Shown here one piece after another: positions 1 through 11,917 of a stretch of DNA of 64,000 nt. The notes beneath the pieces were generated by a model. It was not told the origin of the DNA, ran no database searches, and saw nothing but the letters and a program-made list of their open reading frames with translations. The DNA is from Rhytidiadelphus loreus (lineage: Eukaryota > Streptophyta > Bryopsida > Hypnales > Hylocomiaceae). The stretch's first letter is position 1. Each line of letters begins with the position of its first letter. The stretch is from NCBI GenBank assembly GCA_947034895.1, contig OX344762.1:9491501-9555500 (forward strand), written 5' to 3'. Position numbers and translations under genes: made by a program.

Positions 1-2
1 TT

Positions 3-110
3 GTGCTGGTGTTCATCATTGCCATCTATTCCTGTGGGTGCTGCGCCATGAAAAGCTCTCGGAGGGAGCTAGCTGAGTACAAGTACAGATATGGTCAGAC
101 CAAGGTTTAA
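3..110 (+). CDS. C-terminal exon of a probable tetraspanin-like membrane protein (partial)
   Basis: The window opens inside a plus-strand reading frame that ends at TAA 108-110. It starts with a strongly hydrophobic stretch (VLVFIIAIYS), then a CGCC cysteine cluster, then a short basic, tyrosine-rich tail (MKSSRRELAEYKYRYGQTKV). This matches the end of a plant tetraspanin: fourth membrane helix, palmoylatable juxtamembrane cysteines and a short cytosolic tail. Such proteins scaffold membrane microdomains. Only about 35 residues are visible, so the extracellular loop and its cysteine motif cannot be checked. The upstream boundary is the window edge or a nearby splice acceptor. Any small membrane protein with a cysteine-rich tail would be an alternative. 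Confidence 0.45.
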   Translation: MLVFIIAIYSCGCCAMKSSRRELAEYKYRYGQTKV

Positions 111-767
111 GCAGTTGATACGAACCTTCGACAGGTGTCCCCTTCTTCAGTGGAACTGGAGATGGAATATCTCATCTTCACTAGCCCTGTCGACCACTGA
201 ATTCCAGTTTCTGTGTCTCTCTTCTCCTGTCAGAGGCTTAAATCTTTAGATACAACGGTGACTTGGCATGAGGGTTCAAGAATGTCATGAACGGTCAAAG
301 ACATGAACCAGAGAAAGATGGATGGTTCTTCACTCTTGGAGCTGAAGACTTGAGTCTAATTAATCTGTAGCATAGCCAGATCGGGTTCCCAGGGCCAATG
401 GTGTTGTCTCCCAGTCCCCAATTTGCAGAGGCTGCGAATGTCTTCCAGACGAGCCTTGTTGGTCTCTGTGGATATGTTTTGGTCACGTCAGGTGGGTGTG
501 GGTATTCATAGATGGTACGGTCATCTAGAATTCATGACAGTGCTTATCACTTACGGGGAGAGAGAGTTTTCAGGCCAAGCTAAGAGCTCATCAGCAAGGT
601 TTGGCATGTTTTCAACAACGTTGAATGCTGCAATTGTTGAATGTTTTCAGTTGATTTGAGGTGATCAATATTGTATTTTATAAAGACTAATAAATCCAGC
701 AGATCCTCATTGCAAGCTTCTATGCTGATATGTGCAATGAGTATGTCTCTGAGTGCGTCTTTTGGAC
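111..767 (+). other. Probable 3' UTR of the tetraspanin-like gene, then intergenic
   Basis: No coding-like frame follows the stop at 110. An AATAAA-like signal (ACTAATAAATCC) near 686-697 could end the transcript. The short open frames here overlap on both strands and look random. Confidence 0.3.
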
Positions 768-826
768 GTGATGCTTCCCACATGTGATGCTTCCCACATG
801 GTAGCCCGACGTGATGCTTCCCACAT
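768..826. repeat. Three copies of a 16-bp unit
   Basis: GTGATGCTTCCCACAT occurs at 768-783, 784-799 and 811-826. The first two are directly tandem and the third follows an 11-bp spacer. It is probably a recent slippage duplication. Confidence 0.85.
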
Positions 827-863
827 GTAAGGCGGTAGGAGGTACAACAACGTTCGTGAGATT

Positions 864-1024
864 AAATTTCGGATGTGTAGGAGACTACTACCAGCCCCTA
901 GTGAAGCCAATGCTGTTGTGAGTAAAATGTTCCAATCTGTGTGATATGTAAATTTGGATGTGTAGGAGACTAATGACAACACATAACCGTAGTCAAGTCA
1001 AATGGAGTTGTGTTGTGAGTAAAA
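864..1024. repeat. Direct duplication of a ~70-bp segment
   Basis: 864-927 and 950-1024 both begin AAATTT..GGATGTGTAGGAGACTA and end GTTGTGAGTAAAAT, with divergence between these anchors. No coding content is visible. Confidence 0.6.
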
Positions 1025-2195
1025 TATTCGACCTCATTCTTCCAGACGATCAGTAGCAATGATATTGTTATCACTTTTGCAGAGGACCGACACTTGGTTA
1101 TGAATTAATGGTCCTTCAGAATGCGACTGCTCAAAACTGAAAATATGCACCATAAATCTTTTGTGATCTAGTCTGGTCTCAATGTAACTTATAAACACCT
1201 ATAATTACCAGTTCTTTAAATGCAAAACCTACGTTTGGACCAACATTTAACACTAAAATTAAAACTATATCCCAGAAGTTGATAAGACCAGATGTTCACA
1301 ATCCAAAGTCTAGTTCCATGAGGACTAGATAGTTGACCCATCTCTGATAGACCCTTCATTCTCGGTAGTGTTTGGGACTGGAGTTAGCCTTCCCTCTTCA
1401 CACATCCAAAAGCATGCGAGTTTGGGAAGCCGAAGTGTCAATTTCTGGTACACTATCAAACAATCCTACAAGATTTCATATTCAGTGTCCAGATAATGCA
1501 TTCTAAAGCGAGTTGGAATCGTCTTTCACTTGCCATTGAGATCGAACACAAATAATTTATGTACAATAGTAGTAAATATTTTCAGCCATAGATCACAACG
1601 TCTACGACGAGTGAACAACGAACCTCAATTGTCCAGTAAATCACCGTCCCTTTCAATGCACACATGAATGAAATTCCTGTGTCGACGAAGTCCATCATAC
1701 GATCCGCTTACTTGGCCTTGATCGATCTAAAAGTAAGTGCTTCATTCGCATCACGGATTGCAATACACACCCACAATTCGAAAATCATTCTGTCCCATAC
1801 GGCAATAGTTAATTGTGTCCTCTGTTTTGAACAATTACGTTCTCCTCATAAAAGTATCGTGTTCGTGAACGCAGTTTCAATCCTCTCAAATGCAAAACCC
1901 AAATGAATTCAAAACCATTTGTGAAAGAGATGATCACTGTGAGCTGCATGCACTGGTGATTCTAGAGATTCAAGAATGTAGGATGCAAGATCGATCAAGT
2001 ACTGATGACCATGCTTTATTCCAAGCTACTCAAACACGCAAATGAATTTTATCCAAATATACACAATGCATTGACAAACTCTTGCCTATTTGATCGAGCT
2101 CTATCTCCAGACGAATTGTGTGTTACACATCGTACCGGCGTTGTCGCTGACAACGTAAAGATCCTAGTTCTGGCCAAAGAATATCTCCAAAATCT
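1025..2195. other. Intergenic, nothing recognised
   Basis: Roughly 1.2 kb with only short open frames of unremarkable composition on both strands. I see no RNA gene or repeat. Confidence 0.5.
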
Positions 2196-2319
2196 AAAAT
2201 CCTAAACCCTAAAACCCCGGCTCCATGGCTCCTAGATGAATGTGATAGTCATCGAGACAAACTGCGAGATCTATCTCCACATATCCATCTGATCCTTGAA
2301 ATCCCTAAACCCTAAATCC
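2196..2319. promoter_or_regulatory. Telo-box cluster (AAACCCTA motifs)
   Basis: CCTAAACCCTAAAA at 2201-2214 and CCCTAAACCCTAAATCC at 2303-2319. Telo-boxes are common near the transcription start of plant housekeeping genes. I cannot name the gene served: a plus-strand ATG at 2351 opens only a 31-codon frame, and the coding-like frame downstream is antisense. Confidence 0.35.
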
Positions 2320-2443
2320 ATAGTCAAGTCTGTTTGTGTCTCTACTTTCTTATGCAGTGCGCCTTCGACAGGGGCCTGATCGAGTTTCGGTGCGTTTTGT
2401 TTGCGGTACGGGCGCTTTTGAGCTTCGAGATACACCAATGCTT

Positions 2444-2893
2444 TTAGTCTACTTTGATCTGGGCATTTATTCTATCGGCCTCTCTGCGATTGTGTTCGCG
2501 GATCCGATTACCCTGTTCTGGATCTGCGTAGAAATCAAAGCCAGGGATTCTATCCAACTGTTTGCACAGGTACATGGGATAGAAAAACAAGGGGTCGTCC
2601 TCAACAGGCATCCTTTCAATGCACCCACGGTGGAAAACATCCCAGTACGGTTGCATATGTCTGTATTCCTTATCCGGACGCTCGAGCAGCATTTTCAGTT
2701 GCATCTGAAATTGGTCATAGGGAATAACTTCATTGCAATAATTCTATGTGATCTGAATGTACGTGGAGTAATCTGTAGGATCCATGTGAACCTTGGCAAC
2801 CTCTTTTTGGCACCAATCGCGGAAGCAAAAGATGCAAAGCTGTCGAAGATAGCCCACGTCATGAACGGGAACCGGAGTTGGGGTTGGGTTCAT
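2444..2893 (-). pseudogene. Unrecognised coding-like frame interrupted by one stop
   Basis: Read on the minus strand, the frame opens at ATG 2893-2891 (MNPTPTPVPVHDVGYLRQ) and continues for about 49 codons to an in-frame TAG at 2746-2744. It then stays open in the same frame for about 99 codons to the stop near 2444. The second half is rich in W, Y, H, P and charged residues (for example YWDVFHRGCIERMPVEDDP and FFYPMYLCKQLDRIPGFDFY), which is protein-like. No intron of normal length removes the TAG, so this is a broken gene, a retrocopy, or an exon plus a chance extension. A 208-aa plus-strand frame covers the same DNA but looks like a shadow. I do not recognise the family. Confidence 0.35.
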
Positions 2894-2962
2894 GTCTGCT
2901 ATGATATGAATGTATGGCGGCTAGCTGTAGCACGCAGCCCAGTTGAATTGATTCCGAGATAA

Positions 2963-4218
2963 CAATATAATTTCCTGTTGACGATCAGTACACTAGTCAT
3001 TGCATCTCTAGATCCCCAAAGATCTGATTTAATTTCTACCAAGTTAGCTAGCTAACGCTGGAAATGGCCGGCCGGGATGACGACTCTCACTCCTGCTCAG
3101 CAAACTGGCATGCAAACAATGGAAATGGCGTCACAAGAAATACAGATGGACCCCTTTCCCAAGACAACTATCTAGCTTCGCAAGTGCAGGTACCTAATGA
3201 GTATTTGAATTATCGCCTTAGTCATTGTGATGTTGGATTCGAATTTGAGAAATGAGCATCATGGAATCGTTTTCTCTCTCCGCGATATATAGATAGTACT
3301 GTTTTGTTTTGTCAGGCGTAACAGAATTCACGCACATTAATTTGCTTTGAGCGGAGGATAGCAAGCCAGGCGTCACATACAAACGCGCACAGAAAAAAAC
3401 AGAACAGTCCCGCAGTCTTCGTTCAATCGAATGGAACTACAAACTTTAAGGCAGATTGAATCGATGGTAATCTGTACCTCCACAGAATCCGAGTCGACAA
3501 AGCACCATGCAAATCTGTCCCGCTCACTCGGTGGCTTGCTCGAAGTACTGTCTTATGGTTTGCTACGTACGTCGAATTGAACTTCCACGCAACCAAAATG
3601 ACCAACACAATAATTATCGTAGAAACTGGTGGAGAAATGGAGGACAATTCACCTGCGATTGCGATGATGTGCACGCCCAGACTGTAAGTTATGGTCTGGC
3701 AATCAATCACAGCAAAGGATGTGAACTAATTAACTGTCGATGTCATATCAATGTTCATTTGGGTTAACAAAGAAATTAGTCACAAAAAGGAAATGAATGA
3801 AGTAAACATCTCCGGCGCGGGTCATTGCAAGCTTTGATCCATCACCGCCGCGTTCAATGAGCTTTCGTACCGAGCACCTGCCTGGAAAGAATTCCGATCG
3901 AACAGCAAGTGCCTGTCGCTCATGATTCAAGTTTCTGGCACCCGAGATTGACACAAGTCACAAGGCTCGGAAAATTAGGGCATAAATCAGGAATACGTTT
4001 CAGGCCGCGTGTGCTGGAGTGAGTGACTGAAGTGCCAAAGTTGTGGCCAATAACGAAATTGACATTTGCTGTTGCAACTCACAACAGACTCTGCTAATTA
4101 TGTTGGATACGAGCTGAATTAAAACTCTAGAGCTAGCTGCAGTATATATGGATCAAATGACAACTTAAAGTGTTCATGGCACTCTCTAAATCATGCAAAA
4201 CACATCTTAATTCTGTTT
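2963..4218. other. Intergenic, moderately GC-richer, no gene established
   Basis: Several short frames exist, such as a 29-codon ATG frame at 3597 on plus, but none has consistent codon structure or splice partners. The composition is less AT-rich than the following 2.5 kb, so exons of an unrecognised gene are possible. Confidence 0.35.
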
Positions 4219-4336
4219 ACAATAGTTCCAACTTACAATTAAAAATTAGTGCATCTCATTAACTAAACTTCACTTCCACAATAGTTCCAACTTACAATTA
4301 AAAATTAGTGCGTCTCATTAACTAAACTTCACTTCC
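4219..4336. repeat. 59-bp tandem duplication
   Basis: Two adjacent 59-bp copies (4219-4277 and 4278-4336) begin ACAATAGTTCCAAC and end CACTTCC. I see one mismatch (GCATCTC versus GCGTCTC), which implies a recent event. Confidence 0.9.
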
Positions 4337-4906
4337 AGTGTGAGGTACATCATCATTCATATACTATAATTAAAGTGCAATCACCTTTTCCACCCTAAAA
4401 TTATTCTAGAAATGAAGCACTTTGGATGGGTGGTTCTCAACATAAAAAGTCTACATCACACAAAACTGCTTTTGCACGATTTTCACAGCATTTGTAGGGG
4501 CAATTTTAAATGACTGAGTGTATTTGCAACCCCCTCCTATATGTTAAATGCTTTAAACATCCAACAGTGTTGCAAATTTTGTGTATTGCATGACATAAGA
4601 TTGGATAGCTTGTGCATTACTAGTGATCTTATCATGCTTAGTATTATAGGGATACAAGATTTCTTTTTCCAAGTGAAGTGTGCTTGGATGTGAAAGTAGA
4701 CATTCAAATGATACATTGGAATCAAACATACAAAATTTTCATGAATCTCAAATTGTGTTGAATCTCGAAGTTGGAAAATGCATTACATGGATAATTTAAA
4801 GTGAGGACATATAGACCCTTGGACAACTACTTCAATGGTCCAATACAAATAGCTAAATACAAATTTTGTGATTTTCTAAAAATTAAACATGCAAATTACA
4901 TTTGCA
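4337..4906. other. AT-rich intergenic, nothing recognised
   Basis: No coding-like frame, repeat or RNA signal was recognised. Confidence 0.5.
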
Positions 4907-5158
4907 TATATGGTCAATTTTGTTAAAATGGTGGTATTCCACATGCCATTTTAATGGAATATCTTCTACAAATGGAGAATAAGTATGCCATGATAGGGTC
5001 ATACATGTGCCAATTTTATGCCTAGCACATTCAAATCACTCCTAGTTCACGCATTTTCACTCTCCTTTGACAATCTTTCCATTGTTTTCATTCTTTCAAT
5101 GGTTTCATTTTGTGCCATTTTAATGGAATACCGCCATTTTAACGAAATTGACCATATA
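4907..5158. mobile_element. MITE-like element with ~35-bp terminal inverted repeats
   Basis: The left arm (TATATGGTCAATTTTGTTAA, continuing AATGGTGGTATTCCA) is matched by the reverse complement of the right arm ending TTGACCATATA at 5158, with a few mismatches. The total is about 252 bp with no ORF. TA dinucleotides lie at both ends, compatible with a Tc1/mariner-type (Stowaway-like) MITE, but superfamily assignment by eye is tentative. Confidence 0.6.
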
Positions 5159-5642
5159 AGTTGTAATATGCAATAGCATATTATCATGTAATTGCAAGCA
5201 TTGGGGTATATCAGTGTATATTTAAAGCATAATTATTACTAGCATATATAATGTGGGTACAAAAGTATACTAGAGTTGCCCTTGGATGTCAATTCATTTT
5301 TCTTTGTCAAACATCATAATCTTTGATTCCAAAATCAAAATTTGAATATTACTTTTATGTACTTGTAATTTTGAAGTCTCATTTTCTTTCTCTCAATGAA
5401 TCAAAGCATTGGACCTAATTTTGACCTTGTCTAAAGTTGACCACTAGATTCTTGCCTAAAATATATTCCTACTATTTATAAGAGTCTAGAGTCAATTATG
5501 GAAACACTTATTTTCAATGAGTGGAAAATTCTTAGTTTATTCATCTAGTATCCAATAAATATATAAGAAGAGAATCAAAAATATTTTTTTTGACTTCCAC
5601 AAGATCCAACAAAAAATGGAGCACTTTAATAATGGGAACAAT
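5159..5642. other. AT-rich intergenic, nothing recognised
   Basis: No coding-like frame or structured repeat was seen. Confidence 0.5.
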
Positions 5643-5982
5643 AATTAACACGATATTCGTTATTTTGGGAGTTTTCCTATCTCCCAATTTACGTCGATTT
5701 GTGCTGATCTGAATCACAGATTGGGAAACTAGAATTTTCGAATGGCCATAACTTACTCAAATTTTGTCCAAACTGGGCATATGAGGTGTTTTTTGACATC
5801 TAAAGATTCTGTAGATGTCAAAAAAACACCTCATATGCCCAGTTTGGACAAAATTTGAGTAAGTTATGGCCATTCAAAAATTCCAGTTTTCCAATCTGTG
5901 GTGCAGATCAGCTCGAACTGAGCTGAACTGCATACTCCCAAAATCATGGAATTCTCCCAAAATAACGAATATCGTGTTAATT
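5643..5982. mobile_element. Foldback (near-palindromic) element, ~340 bp
   Basis: The outer arms AATTAACACGATATTCGTTA (from 5643) and the complementary TAACGAATATCGTGTTAATT (to 5982) are perfect. The inner arms around CATAACTTACTCAAATTTTG and CAAAATTTGAGTAAGTTATG (about 5747-5874) are also almost perfect, with a small loop centred near 5809. The whole element is a long hairpin with no ORF. It is probably a foldback MITE. Its transcript would form a long double-stranded stem. Confidence 0.8.
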
Positions 5983-6703
5983 CTCAATTGCTTATTTGGA
6001 TGCATTTAGGTGTAGTTACTTAATCACATCTGATTTTTTCAGAACCATGTAACATTTGTATATAAGCAATCACTAAAAGTGACACGATTAGCCCTATCAA
6101 CCATAGATACATGTGGATGTCAAGAAAGATACCTAGAATATGCATGATTGTCATCCTTAGTCGTACACAAAATAGTGAAATTAGGTTGACCCTCACTAAT
6201 TTCACAACATCTTACACTATATAAATATTTTTTGTTATTATACAAGGATACAATAATTTTCATCAAAAATGAAAGTCAAAGAGTCACATGTGGACAAGTG
6301 GTGAGTCGTGAGGTAACTTTTCTAGGTACAGTAAGGCAACCTAGTTTCACAATTTTGTGTATTCAATATGTATTTGAGAAACTAGCTACCAATGCCCCCA
6401 CATTGCAAACATCTAATTGTAGTAATAGATCCTGAAAGGATCAACAATGAGTTATTCACATGGTGAAGTTTCGACAATGAGGTAAGGTAAGAGAACCTAA
6501 CTTTGATAGGCTCCAATTTCCAACAGTTAGAGATAGTTTTCAATGAGGATTTACTCGACTCAGAACCATGATACAGTATTTTTATGGAAGATCAATGAAG
6601 GACAGATGCGAACCATGTAGGTTCCTAATAGCTAATAACCATTGTACTTTCAAGGTTTGCATACAAGCAGCACATACGACCAACTACGCTGAAAACGGTC
6701 TCA
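5983..6703. other. 3' flank of ARC6
   Basis: This lies downstream of ARC6 (minus) and presumably includes its 3' UTR. No other gene is visible. Confidence 0.45.
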
Positions 6704-9700
6704 TTAAGTGCGTAAGACAACTCCTCCATACATTCGCCAACCATCTAAGCCATGCAGTAAGTCATATCTGGTAGTGTAAGTACTTCTATACGAGTCGTTG
6801 CGCTCGCGATGATTCCGGTTCACCAGTCGGGCGGCCTCTTGCAGAGTGGCCTCCACAGTTGCTCGCTTCCCATCATCACTGACCGTCACACTGTCAACAG
6901 TAAGACCGAGGAGCGTATATTCCCAAAACCAACCATTTCGCTTAACACTGCTAGCACGGTCTCTCCAGATCTTCAGCATGTCGCCCTCCAGGACCTTCAC
7001 AAACAACCATAGCAGGTCATCAGTGTAGCTTCTCAAGTTGACAGAGGAGTGGAGTTCAAAATGTGTATACAGTTCGGACTTCTCGAGTTTATTACTATGA
7101 TTATTAACCAGGAAGTACCCAAGCTCAAAATAGACAGTCCACTTTGGAAGCATGCAGTCTATTAAAGAATCTTCCGAAACACAACATAAATCTATCATTC
7201 AAAAATGTAAGACTTGATTTCTCCTTTCTATTTGTACATTTTGTTAACTTTCTTAAGAGCTTTCTTAAAATCTTTCTAGAAGCTTTCTGGATGATTTATT
7301 TTTACTCCTATAGATATGGAAGTTGGCCATTTGAGCACATAGGGGTTACTCCCGTGCGAGAGTAAGTGTACCTCGGGCAAAGTAGCCACATCATGGGTAG
7401 AACCAAGCGCAAGGGCTTTAGCAGTCTGCCATTTTCGGATCATAAGTTCCGCCAACCTAGCCTCCATTTGGGGGACCTCCACTTCTACAGCTTCTCTTTT
7501 CCTAAACCCTTCATGGCGACCATCCCCATCAAATTGATCAGCTAACCTCCAAAGTCGGAGAACTTATCCCCTAAGTTCGTAAATGGCCATAACTGGCTGC
7601 TTCCATATCTACAGGACTTGAAATGAATCATTTCAGAAGTTTCAAGGAACGTGTGTATAGATGTATCAAGATGAAACTCATACGTTTTAGAACAATAGAA
7701 ACCAATGCTGACAGTTACTATGACTGACTATTAGCTTCCAAACTAGAGTTTCCATTTTTTGGCTTGGGCACTTAGGAATTAAAAAATACCATCATAAAAG
7801 ATGCGCATGCTTTTCGGTGGTTCTCGTAAGATATTCTAGATAGAGCTTAAACTTGTCTGAAAGTCCCAAATTCCTACAAATCGTTCAGGAGGTGCTATAC
7901 GAGGATTTTCAGCATGATCCACTCAGTTATGCCCGAGTTCCGACACAAGTCAAGGGGGACACGCAGAAGTGAGATTACAATTTATTCTAAAGATATAACA
8001 AATAACCGGATCGCGTGATGCTGAAATACCTGAAATAGAAACGGGGTTGTTAGACTTGAGCAGGTGCTGGAGAGTGTGTATTTGAGTAGCTACTCGAGGA
8101 TGTAGTGGCATGTAACGCAAACTCGCCATAACCAAGGCTCCAAACACCAGACCACTGCAGGCGATCTGGAAAGCTCCTAGATAACCTCCGCAAATAGAAC
8201 CTTCATCAGTTGATTTCCAGTCCTTTCTAGAGAAGATACCTTCCCGCTCTGCCTCACCGTCCTCCCAATTTCCACCGTCAACAACTGTTGCGATACTTGG
8301 ATCTCGGGCATCGCCATCAGTACCTTGGTGTGTCACAAACTGCTGGAAGTCTCGTCGCGGAAGCTCGACTGGATTCTCAAGGTCAGCACTTGTTATCAAG
8401 CCCTCACTGTTTCCAATGGGAAATACTCTCTTGAGAGTGGCCTTCAAAGCAGCACCTGCTCCTGCTCCAACGCGCACTATAGCAGCAGCTGCAGCCATAT
8501 GCGAGTCGTTCCCTTTTTCTAATCCTTCCAGGTAGCTGAGTACACTTGGATCGTCGAAATAGTCGCTGAGTTTGACATAAAGGGATTCGGTATCCCTGAA
8601 CCTCGGGAACACCATCTCCGTCAACCATCCTTCCAGTAATTTACACAATCCAGGCAGGGAATCAGTCTCCGCACCTTCTTCTGAGTATGAATACACGTAA
8701 TCCACAATCGAAGGTTCCCGGAGCGGTGAATTTTCGTCGTCTAAACCCAGCCATGCTCGACAATCCGCAACCTCCCCAATTAGTAAGGCACAAATTCCCC
8801 TCTCTAAAGTAAATTCAAGCGGAGGTTCGCTGAGGTCAGTCAGAGAGGCGCTGTTCTGTTGGAGTTGGAGAAATAAAGTATCTGCTTTTTGAATCAATCG
8901 AGGTGTCTTTGAAAGAAAGCCTTCAGCCACATGCGCTAGTGCTGCCGCGTACACTTCAGAACTGTTGGCAGGAATGTTGTTAGGCGTTGCTGTAAAAAGG
9001 GCCACCTGAAATGCCAGTCAGTTAACGGTATATAACTGACTTGCTGAAAAAAAAATTGGGAGGTTATTTAATATGCAAGTCTTTGAACCGACAAACATAT
9101 CTTAGCCCAGTAATCTGCATGCTATCATCTCTATCGCCGTCACAGCATTGCAATATGCGATTTGTCCTGGCATCTTTACAGTATGGAAATTTGGAAACAC
9201 TGTAAGTGAATGTACCTGCTCTGCAGCAGTGATAAGAGAAAACGCCTCCTTAATCAACGACTCACGAGTTAACCCACCCACAGGAGGCCTATTGCCGTTT
9301 GCATCCAAGTTCCACAACAGTGCCCGTAATCCCTGGAGCCCCTGCGCCCGCTGATGTTCGTAGTCCTTGTCAAAAGGAAGGGCAAGAAGTTCCAAAATGC
9401 AACGACCGGCGAGCTCATCAAGTGTCCCTTCGACCTGCTCTTGTAGGTCTAGAGCCAATGCTCGCCCACTCACTTCCTGCATGAACACCAGCGTTCCTAA
9501 CTTTGATGATAACAACATGGTGCACAGTAGAAATAAGTGATCGATGCAATAAGTTGGTACATAAATAATCATCCCACAGTAGTGTCCACAGTCTATTGCA
9601 TTGTGAACCTACCCTTAGAACCTTCAAAGCGGACTCCAGCAGCGAACAACTCTTTACAACAGCTGGGGGTGACTCAGCCATTGCTTCTCGCGATAGTTCC

Positions 9701-11917
9701 ACAAAAGAAAGGGCCATAGCGAGCACCACATCTCGGTTCAGATTGTTTGGGAGATTCTCTTGCTGCGCTAACAGAATCTGTCCGGCCTGCAGTACCACCT
9801 GCGCCTCGTGAACCTCGTGAAGTAAACAAAGGGCTCCACCAACCTGATGCATCAGTTCTCCACTGTTTCAGTGCAAATGACAGACCCAGGAATAACGCGT
9901 GTAAGGTAGAGGATACTAAACCGATACGGACCTGATTCTGTCTCCTACACGAACCCCAGTTACCAACAGCATAGACTTGGGTTTGGCTGCTTAGAAAGCG
10001 TTGTCATGACCTGGCTAAAAGTGTATGGCTACTCATCTTAGAAAGGACATGGGATTGTCCACTATCATGTAAAGTGGTCAACAAGCTCCCATGTTGAACT
10101 TGGATGAAAAATTCATAGAGTGATAAAATTTTGATCTGAACAGATTTGGAACTTGGACCCAGAGTGATCCTCCTCAGCTCCATAGTGATCTCCAATGACA
10201 CCATACATATGATAAACTGCTTAAAGCGACGATAACAACTTCTATATCATCTCCTTAGGTCAATTCCAGTTCGTTGCAAACCAGAAATTCAAAGTAAAAT
10301 ACATTAAATCCTGCTTTTCAAAGAGAGAAAACACTGGCAACCCTTTTGATGGAGGACACAATCACTCACCTTAGTCCATGGAACGTCGAGATTGAGCGTG
10401 TCCACCTCGTCTTCGGCAAGCGCCTGATTATACTCTGCCCTGAGTTCTGGGTCGGCGAGGGAATCACGCGCCCCTCTCAAGATCTCAAGCCGTGCAAGAA
10501 GCGCCTGTTGACTGAAGCCCTCTCTGGGAGTGTTGTTCACCCGGGACTCAAACGCACGTACTACAGCATCTGCCAGGTACCGTGGTTCGGCACCCAATAT
10601 CTGTCACCACGAGTCCACGACCTCGTTAAGCTTCATAACTTACAATTCCATCACCTCCATAACAACTTCGGGATCTGCGTAAAGCCATTACAATATCCAC
10701 AACCAGCACTGGCTACTTGAGCAATGTAGAACTACATCAGGGACATGTCCTTGTCCCAGTCGGACATTCGTAGCGTAACACTTCCAAAATTGGCTCGGAA
10801 GTAGGAACCGATCTGAGGCAAGCCGAAACAGAGGAACCTGAATAGCACACGTCTGAGATACGAGGATGGTGAGTCTAATTACTCTAAAAATTGACCTCCC
10901 AAAGCTCTGCCAGAACTCTCGGGTTTCAGTTACCATTGCATTTCTCAAGATTCGGCCTACATCTTTCCGGCAGTGCTTATAAAGGTCATCAAGGTCATAC
11001 AATAGGAGTGCCAACCCCATAGGGCAACAAAGTACACCGGGGAGAAGACTGACTCTATGGAACTCTACGTCTCGTTGATACGCATTCTAGGCCACCCAGC
11101 GGCGTTGCGATTACATTTCACAAAGTATCAATTGCTAACCAATGCTCGAGAAAATATTCTTAGCCACAACATTCATCCTTGTCCGGATGCATTCTCTTGC
11201 TCAGCGCAACCTCATAACCACAGCAGACTAACAGCATTTCTCCCTCCAATCGCACCAGAAAAGAACAGAACAGAGCAGAGTATACAAATCCAAGTGCGTC
11301 TCTCAAGAATGTCATACTATGCTGAACCAGTCGTGACTATTCAAATCGAAAAAGAAATTCAATCGTTGCCGAAAATTATCACATGGAGCTACGAAAATTC
11401 TAAAGAACGAGGAACGTGACATTGCAAGGACAGACTATCACGAGTTCAAGATTGTGTCCAAAATAAACCCAGACTCTTTCTCATGAGCACTTCCAAGGGC
11501 GTTAAGGCAGCTCCTCAAGAATGCCATGGACCAAGAAATTAAGAGGCCAAAGCATGACCTGACCTCAACAACAAAGCCTCCACAGCAATCCTAAAGACAC
11601 AAGCGCTCGCAACAATCAACATCCCACGCACTGCGAAACTAACTCACCTGGTAATAATCAATGGGCAACCGAAATGTCCTCTCCGCTTGCGCAACCACAG
11701 CTTGAACACAACCAACCTCCGCAATACTCCCTCTTCTGTCTTTCCCATTCTTCACCACGCTTACGCTACCCCTCCTCGTACAACCCCCCCGACCCCTTGC
11801 CGCAACCTGAAAGACTCTCCCCAGCTGCGCAAACGCAATAGTGTTTCTGCCAACCCCACTTTGGCAATGATGAAGACGCACCAACCCCAAAGAGTCCACC
11901 GCCACCATCGTCTCCAT
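6704..11917 (-). CDS. ARC6: ARC6, plastid-division J-domain-like protein (complete, 7 exons)
   Basis: Exons (minus): 11648-11917, 10370-10600, 9613-9843, 9216-9476, 8030-9005, 7372-7541 and 6704-6994. All introns are GT-AG, and the phases (0,0,0,0,1,0) join into one 809-aa frame, close to the roughly 800 aa usual for ARC6. ARC6 spans the inner plastid envelope, tethers FtsZ filaments on the stromal side and contacts PDV2 in the intermembrane space. Visible parts: a basic N-terminus (1-80) consistent with a transit peptide; a J-like region (84-150) without an HPD tripeptide; the ARC6 signature AEDE..VPWTKVGGALCLL (152-173); a helical stromal region with FALERG-like (FTLERGICALLIGE) and DLPGLC-like (DSLPGLCKLLEGWL) blocks; a membrane segment at about 605-629; and a C-terminal intermembrane-space domain (682-809) with WFWEYTLLGLTVDSVTV. 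The residues before exon 5 are Q|V, so the exon starts with GTG (Val), not an initiator. The paralogue PARC6/CDP1 is less likely because the N-terminal signature matches ARC6. Confidence 0.95.

Noticed and set aside
2336..2962. 208-codon plus-strand ORF
   Set aside because: Begins at a non-ATG codon and mirrors the more protein-like minus frame; composition is a codon-aligned shadow.
6562..7198. Extra genes opposite ARC6 exons 6 and 7
   Set aside because: They are antisense shadows; ARC6 exon phases and family similarity account for the region.
7950..9005. Reading 7950-9005 as a self-contained 351-aa protein starting with Met
   Set aside because: The first codon is GTG right after a splice acceptor, and the last 26 codons lie in an intron; it is ARC6 exon 5.
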